Below, piece by piece: positions 43,955 through 46,554 of a DNA stretch of 46,554 bases. A program made the translations under genes and the position numbers. The notes below the pieces were generated by a model. That model saw nothing but the letters and a program-made list of their open reading frames with translations. It was not told where the DNA came from and did no database searches. Source of the DNA: Candidatus Methanovorans sp. Lineage in GTDB: Archaea > Halobacteriota > Methanosarcinia > Methanosarcinales > Methanosarcinaceae. The DNA lies in assembly GCA_020793565.1 (NCBI GenBank), contig DQIP01000228.1, positions 1 through 46,554 on the forward strand. The letters are read 5' to 3'. The stretch's first letter is position 1, and every line of letters begins with the position of its first letter.

Positions 43955-44206
43955 ATGCAGTACCATGCAGAAGTAACTATTGAACTTAAACCGGGGATGC
44001 TTGATCCGGAAGGTACAACTATAAAACGGGCTCTGGAACACCTTGGATACCAGACAGAAAGTGTCGCCACAGCAAAAAAATATATGATCGAACTTGATGC
44101 AAATTCAGCTGAGCGGGCAAGACAGGCGGTCGATGAGATGTGCCAGAAACTCATCGCAAACCCGATTATCCACAATTATACTATTGAACTCGGGGAATCC
44201 AGATGA
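43955..44206 (+). CDS. purS: Phosphoribosylformylglycinamidine synthase subunit PurS
   Basis: An 83-residue protein: EVTIELKPGMLDPEGTTIKR and ALEHLGYQTESVATAKKYMI are typical PurS strands and helices. It is the small subunit that bridges PurL and PurQ in purine synthesis. The ATG at 43955 has GAGGACAC upstream. Its stop overlaps the purQ start (ATGA), as in many archaea. Confidence 0.95.
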   Translation: MQYHAEVTIELKPGMLDPEGTTIKRALEHLGYQTESVATAKKYMIELDANSAERARQAVDEMCQKLIANPIIHNYTIELGESR

Positions 44207-44898
44207 AGATTGCCATAATCCAGTTTGGCGGCAGTAACTGCGATCTGGATGTGCTTCATGTGCTAAAGGATGTTGTAGGGATTGATGCTGAACTTGTATG
44301 GTACAAGGAAAAAGACCTGAGCCAGTATGATGGTGCGATCATCCCCGGTGGTTTTTCATACGGAGACTACCTGCGTGCCGGTGCTATAGCTGCACGCACA
44401 CCCATTATGGATGCAGTGAAAAAGATGGCATCTGAGGGAAAACCGATCATGGGAATATGCAACGGATTCCAGATACTCACAGAATCAGGACTACTAGATG
44501 GTGCGCTTACAACAAACAAGTATCCGAAATTTCGCTGTGAAAAAACATACCTTAAAGTTGAGGATACAGACACGCCATTTACGTCCGGATTCAAGAAAGG
44601 GGAAATTGTCAAGATCCCTATCGCCCACATGGAAGGTAACTTTTATGCAGGCGAAAAAACACTTACCAGGCTGAATGAAAACAGGCAGGTTGTGTTCAGG
44701 TATGCGGATATTAACGGTAATGTAACCGATGATGTAAATCCCAACGGCTCACAGGAAAACATAGCAGGTATCACTGATGCAAACAGGAATGTGATAGGGC
44801 TCATGCCACATCCGGAGCGGGCATCGGAAACAATACTGGGTTCGGAAGACGGGATCAGGATGTTCAGTTCAATGGTGGATTATATCGAAAACAGATGA
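44203..44898 (+). CDS. purQ: Phosphoribosylformylglycinamidine synthase subunit PurQ
   Basis: A 231-residue class I glutamine amidotransferase that supplies ammonia to PurL. The nucleophile Cys86 lies in MGICNGFQIL, GGFSYGDYLRAGAIA is family-specific, and the catalytic His-Glu pair is in MPHPERASE near the C-terminus. Length is normal. It is translationally coupled to purS. purL is not in the window. Confidence 0.96.
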   Translation: MKIAIIQFGGSNCDLDVLHVLKDVVGIDAELVWYKEKDLSQYDGAIIPGGFSYGDYLRAGAIAARTPIMDAVKKMASEGKPIMGICNGFQILTESGLLDGALTTNKYPKFRCEKTYLKVEDTDTPFTSGFKKGEIVKIPIAHMEGNFYAGEKTLTRLNENRQVVFRYADINGNVTDDVNPNGSQENIAGITDANRNVIGLMPHPERASETILGSEDGIRMFSSMVDYIENR

Positions 44899-45169
44899 TG
44901 ACATTTTACTTTTTTTAATGATTGGAAGAGCTTGATACACTCCGGACATTTATTTGTAATTTCAGTTCAATCGCACTTTCCACATATTTTTCACAAATCA
45001 TAGTGATTTTCATATTCCCGCATATGGGATAATTGCACCCGTAATTTATAGTTGGTGTTTCAACAAACTTTATGAACGTAGACTGAAGGCGGCAGGCTAA
45101 TCTTTTTACGGCATTGTTCGGAAATTATGGATTATTGGCTTTAGTCCTGCGACTCTCCGGTAATTTAAT

Positions 45170-45568
45170 ATGTTACAGTTCTGGTTCTCAACATTTGTTA
45201 TGCCTTCATCCCCTCCCTCCAAACCCCCCTCTGGGACTCCGGTATTGGCTACATCCTCACCCCCTTCTCTCTATACCTACCTCATCCTCGCCCGGACCAC
45301 CTGGTCCCTCTCCAATACCATGCTTGGCTCTGTTGAGCAAGCCTCACGCTCCAGCCTACTAACCATCTTCGCAACCTTAGTGATCCTACTTGGTTTTCTC
45401 TCCCTTGCAGACATTGCCATAGCCTATGTTACCGGCAACGATCTATTCTTGCTGCAGGTAATCTATGATCTCTTGTCATCACCTCCGAGTGTGGATGATG
45501 TTGTGATGTATGGTGTTACTGGATCTGTGGATGTGATTAATCAGACGATCAATCAGAGTGTGATCTAA
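45170..45568 (+). CDS. Small membrane protein of unknown function, first copy of a duplicated C-terminal module
   Basis: A 132-residue protein that I do not recognise. Residues about 12-32 are rich in Pro and Ser. A membrane segment (LLTIFATLVILLGFLSLADI) at about 63-82 is followed by YVTGNDLFLLQVIYDLL, SSPPSVDDVVMYG and VTGSVDVINQT. This last part recurs with about 70% identity at 46288-46431. The N-terminal start is uncertain: ATG at 45170 is the first in frame, but the Pro/Ser-rich start may be untranslated. No neighbouring gene suggests a role. Confidence 0.5.
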   Translation: MLQFWFSTFVMPSSPPSKPPSGTPVLATSSPPSLYTYLILARTTWSLSNTMLGSVEQASRSSLLTIFATLVILLGFLSLADIAIAYVTGNDLFLLQVIYDLLSSPPSVDDVVMYGVTGSVDVINQTINQSVI

Positions 45569-45667
45569 ATGCGCAAAGATGGCTTCCTGTGGGGAGATCA
45601 TCTTCTCATAACCATAATGGCCATAATCGTTTACATATTTTCAAAAAGTGTAGGGTTTTTACCTTGA
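45569..45667 (+). CDS. Possible 32-residue membrane peptide
   Basis: Directly after the preceding TAA, an ATG opens MRKDGFLWGDHLLITIMAII followed by VYIFSKSVGFLP. It is one hydrophobic helix with a charged N-terminus. The close placement hints at coupling, but there is no ribosome binding site and no family match known to me. Confidence 0.25.
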   Translation: MRKDGFLWGDHLLITIMAIIVYIFSKSVGFLP

Positions 45668-45917
45668 ATTATTTCCCGGGAAATAATCAAAAATGTGTTG
45701 TTGAAGTATGGTAATCTTTGTATGGAAAGTCGATCCTGTGTAAAAAGTCAACGACCACGAACCAGAGGTCTGAAAAGCATCAGAAAGATGCTCACGGTTT
45801 GCATTTCGAACGGTTCGCTGAAATTCATTAACTTCTTTACGGCGCTGTACTCGGAAGTTGATTTAAATTCTAAAAAAAAATGGCAATTCGGGGCTCTTGA
45901 ATTGCCAGCGCACATTT
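45668..45917. other. Intergenic region, no convincing gene
   Basis: An 81-codon open frame on the plus strand (45695-45940) runs through the terminator hairpin and lacks any recognisable pattern, so it is judged spurious. Confidence 0.4.
45872..45907 (-). terminator. Hairpin and U-tract terminator
   Basis: TGGCAATTC (45881-45889) and GAATTGCCA (45899-45907) form a perfect 9-bp stem around a nine-base loop. In the minus direction it is followed by nine T residues. It begins 11 bp past the stop of the gene at 45918-46157. This is a textbook intrinsic-terminator layout. Confidence 0.7.
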
Positions 45918-46157
45918 TTAAGCTTGCGACAGTGCCTTAATATTGTCCACTGTTTGACTCGCTGAAAGAACCGGGTACACCTTGAACTTGATATATGGAC
46001 TGTACTTCATTAGTCCCAAAGCAAGATCCTGTTCAGTACCTTCATTAATTGCGTATCCTGCACCACCACCAACAAACTCACCCCAGTCTAACATGCCGCT
46101 TTTAAAATCTTCATCGACCATATTCATAAATCCATCAAAATTATTACTGATTCGCAT
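45918..46157 (-). CDS. Small protein of unknown function
   Basis: A 79-residue protein, possibly a small alpha/beta fold. MLDWGEFVGGGAGYAINEG and MKYSPYIKFKVYPVLSASQT recall small ferredoxin-like domain proteins (for example DUF3303-type), but I cannot confirm a family. It is bounded by a hairpin-U-tract terminator, which supports it being a real transcribed gene. The ATG at 46157 is the only obvious start; no strong ribosome binding site is visible. Confidence 0.55.
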   Translation of the reverse strand: MRISNNFDGFMNMVDEDFKSGMLDWGEFVGGGAGYAINEGTEQDLALGLMKYSPYIKFKVYPVLSASQTVDNIKALSQA

Positions 46158-46224
46158 ATTGCCCCATATAAATTCATGGTGTCCTAAGTACTTATAGTTT
46201 CTTCAAAATACAGTACTTCCGAAA

Positions 46225-46440
46225 TTGGCTGAACACTTTGTGCTTCAACTCAAGTCAACAAATCAAAAAATATTATCTCCTTTGAATCATTCTGCTATAT
46301 CTTACATTACCGGTAATTATCTATTCCTGCTACAAGCAATCTACGATCTATTGTCAGCACCGCCAACTATAGATGATGTTGTGATGTTCGGCATGGATGG
46401 ATCCATTGATATGATTAACCAAACGGGCACAATTCCATAA
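46225..46440 (+). pseudogene. Truncated second copy of the duplicated module
   Basis: The open frame encodes ISYITGNYLFLLQAIYDLL, SAPPTIDDVVMFG and MDGSIDMINQT, matching the C-terminal part of the protein at 45170-45568. The N-terminal membrane segment is absent and replaced by unrelated sequence, so it is judged a partial gene. The apparent start at 46225 is a TTG. Confidence 0.5.
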
Positions 46441-46554
46441 TCTAGTGATTTTTCTCTTTTTACGCCAAACATACCCCCTTAATCAGCTAAATACTGTTTT
46501 CCAATCACTTATGATTTTCTAAAATTTGATCTTCAATACTCAAATATCTAAAAA
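46441..46554. other. Window end, nothing recognised
   Basis: AT-rich sequence after the truncated module, with no open frame or repeat that I recognise. Confidence 0.5.

Noticed and set aside
45695-45940. 81-codon plus-strand frame
   Set aside because: It crosses a clear terminator hairpin of the opposite gene and has no recognisable features.

Overview
The window is archaeal and most likely comes from a methanogen or a methane-oxidising relative of the order Methanosarcinales. It carries archaeal information-processing genes (TFB, Gar1, RadA, ribosomal S8e, archaeal CoaD, CDC48/VAT, Trm5, RNase Z), methanogenesis marker protein 11, an anaerobic cobalamin operon, a DUF2551 protein, AGGAGGT/GGTGA ribosome binding sites and moderate GC with AT-rich intergenic DNA. 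The genus cannot be fixed from the sequence alone. A methanogen/ANME assignment rests mainly on marker protein 11 and the cobalamin genes.

Layout: 1-1.5 kb, a DDE-type transposase. 1.7-3.7 kb, a GXGXG beta-helix protein and the protein-only RNase P homologue (HARP). 4.1-8.7 kb (minus strand), marker protein 11 followed by an IorA-like TPP enzyme, then radC and an MFS permease. 9.1-10.9 kb, a zinc-ribbon protein divergent from two small helix-turn-helix-like proteins, then tRNA-Gln(CUG). 11.1-13.3 kb (minus), ribosomal S8e, an Lrp-type regulator and a class I aminotransferase. 13.7-16.4 kb, RNase Z, a small unknown protein and a one-domain AAA ATPase. 16.7-20.3 kb (minus), an ATPase of the DUF234 type next to an ATPase remnant, then LysE, Trm5 and tRNA-Thr(CGU). 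20.9-22.5 kb, two tandem DUF116 proteins facing the RNase P RNA gene. 23.0-26.7 kb, coaD, an unknown gene and an endonuclease-IV-like gene, divergent from radA and phosphoglycolate phosphatase. 26.7-32.3 kb, a PRC-barrel protein, CDC48, larC and thiC. 33.0-37.4 kb, Gar1 and TFB divergent from pyruvate phosphate dikinase. 38.1-42.4 kb, a tightly overlapping cobalamin operon cbiT-L-F-G(N)-G(C)-H-C. 43.2-44.9 kb, a CDP-alcohol phosphatidyltransferase and purSQ. 45.1-46.4 kb, poorly characterised small genes that include a duplicated module.

The cobalamin genes would supply the corrinoid used by methanogenic methyltransferases. HARP and RNase P RNA offer two routes to tRNA 5'-end maturation, with RNase Z for 3' ends and Trm5 for m1G37. 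PurS and PurQ need a PurL that is not in the window.

The most unusual content is intergenic. One family of 62/63-bp units, each predicted to fold into two hairpins, occurs eight times; base changes between copies are paired within the stem. A second family consists of 340-420-bp elements with inverted ends of the type GTATTTGTTTAG / CTAAACAAATAC. One copy of the second family has two units of the first inside it. Several operator-like palindromes, two hairpin-plus-U-tract terminators and an IS66-like stub are also present.
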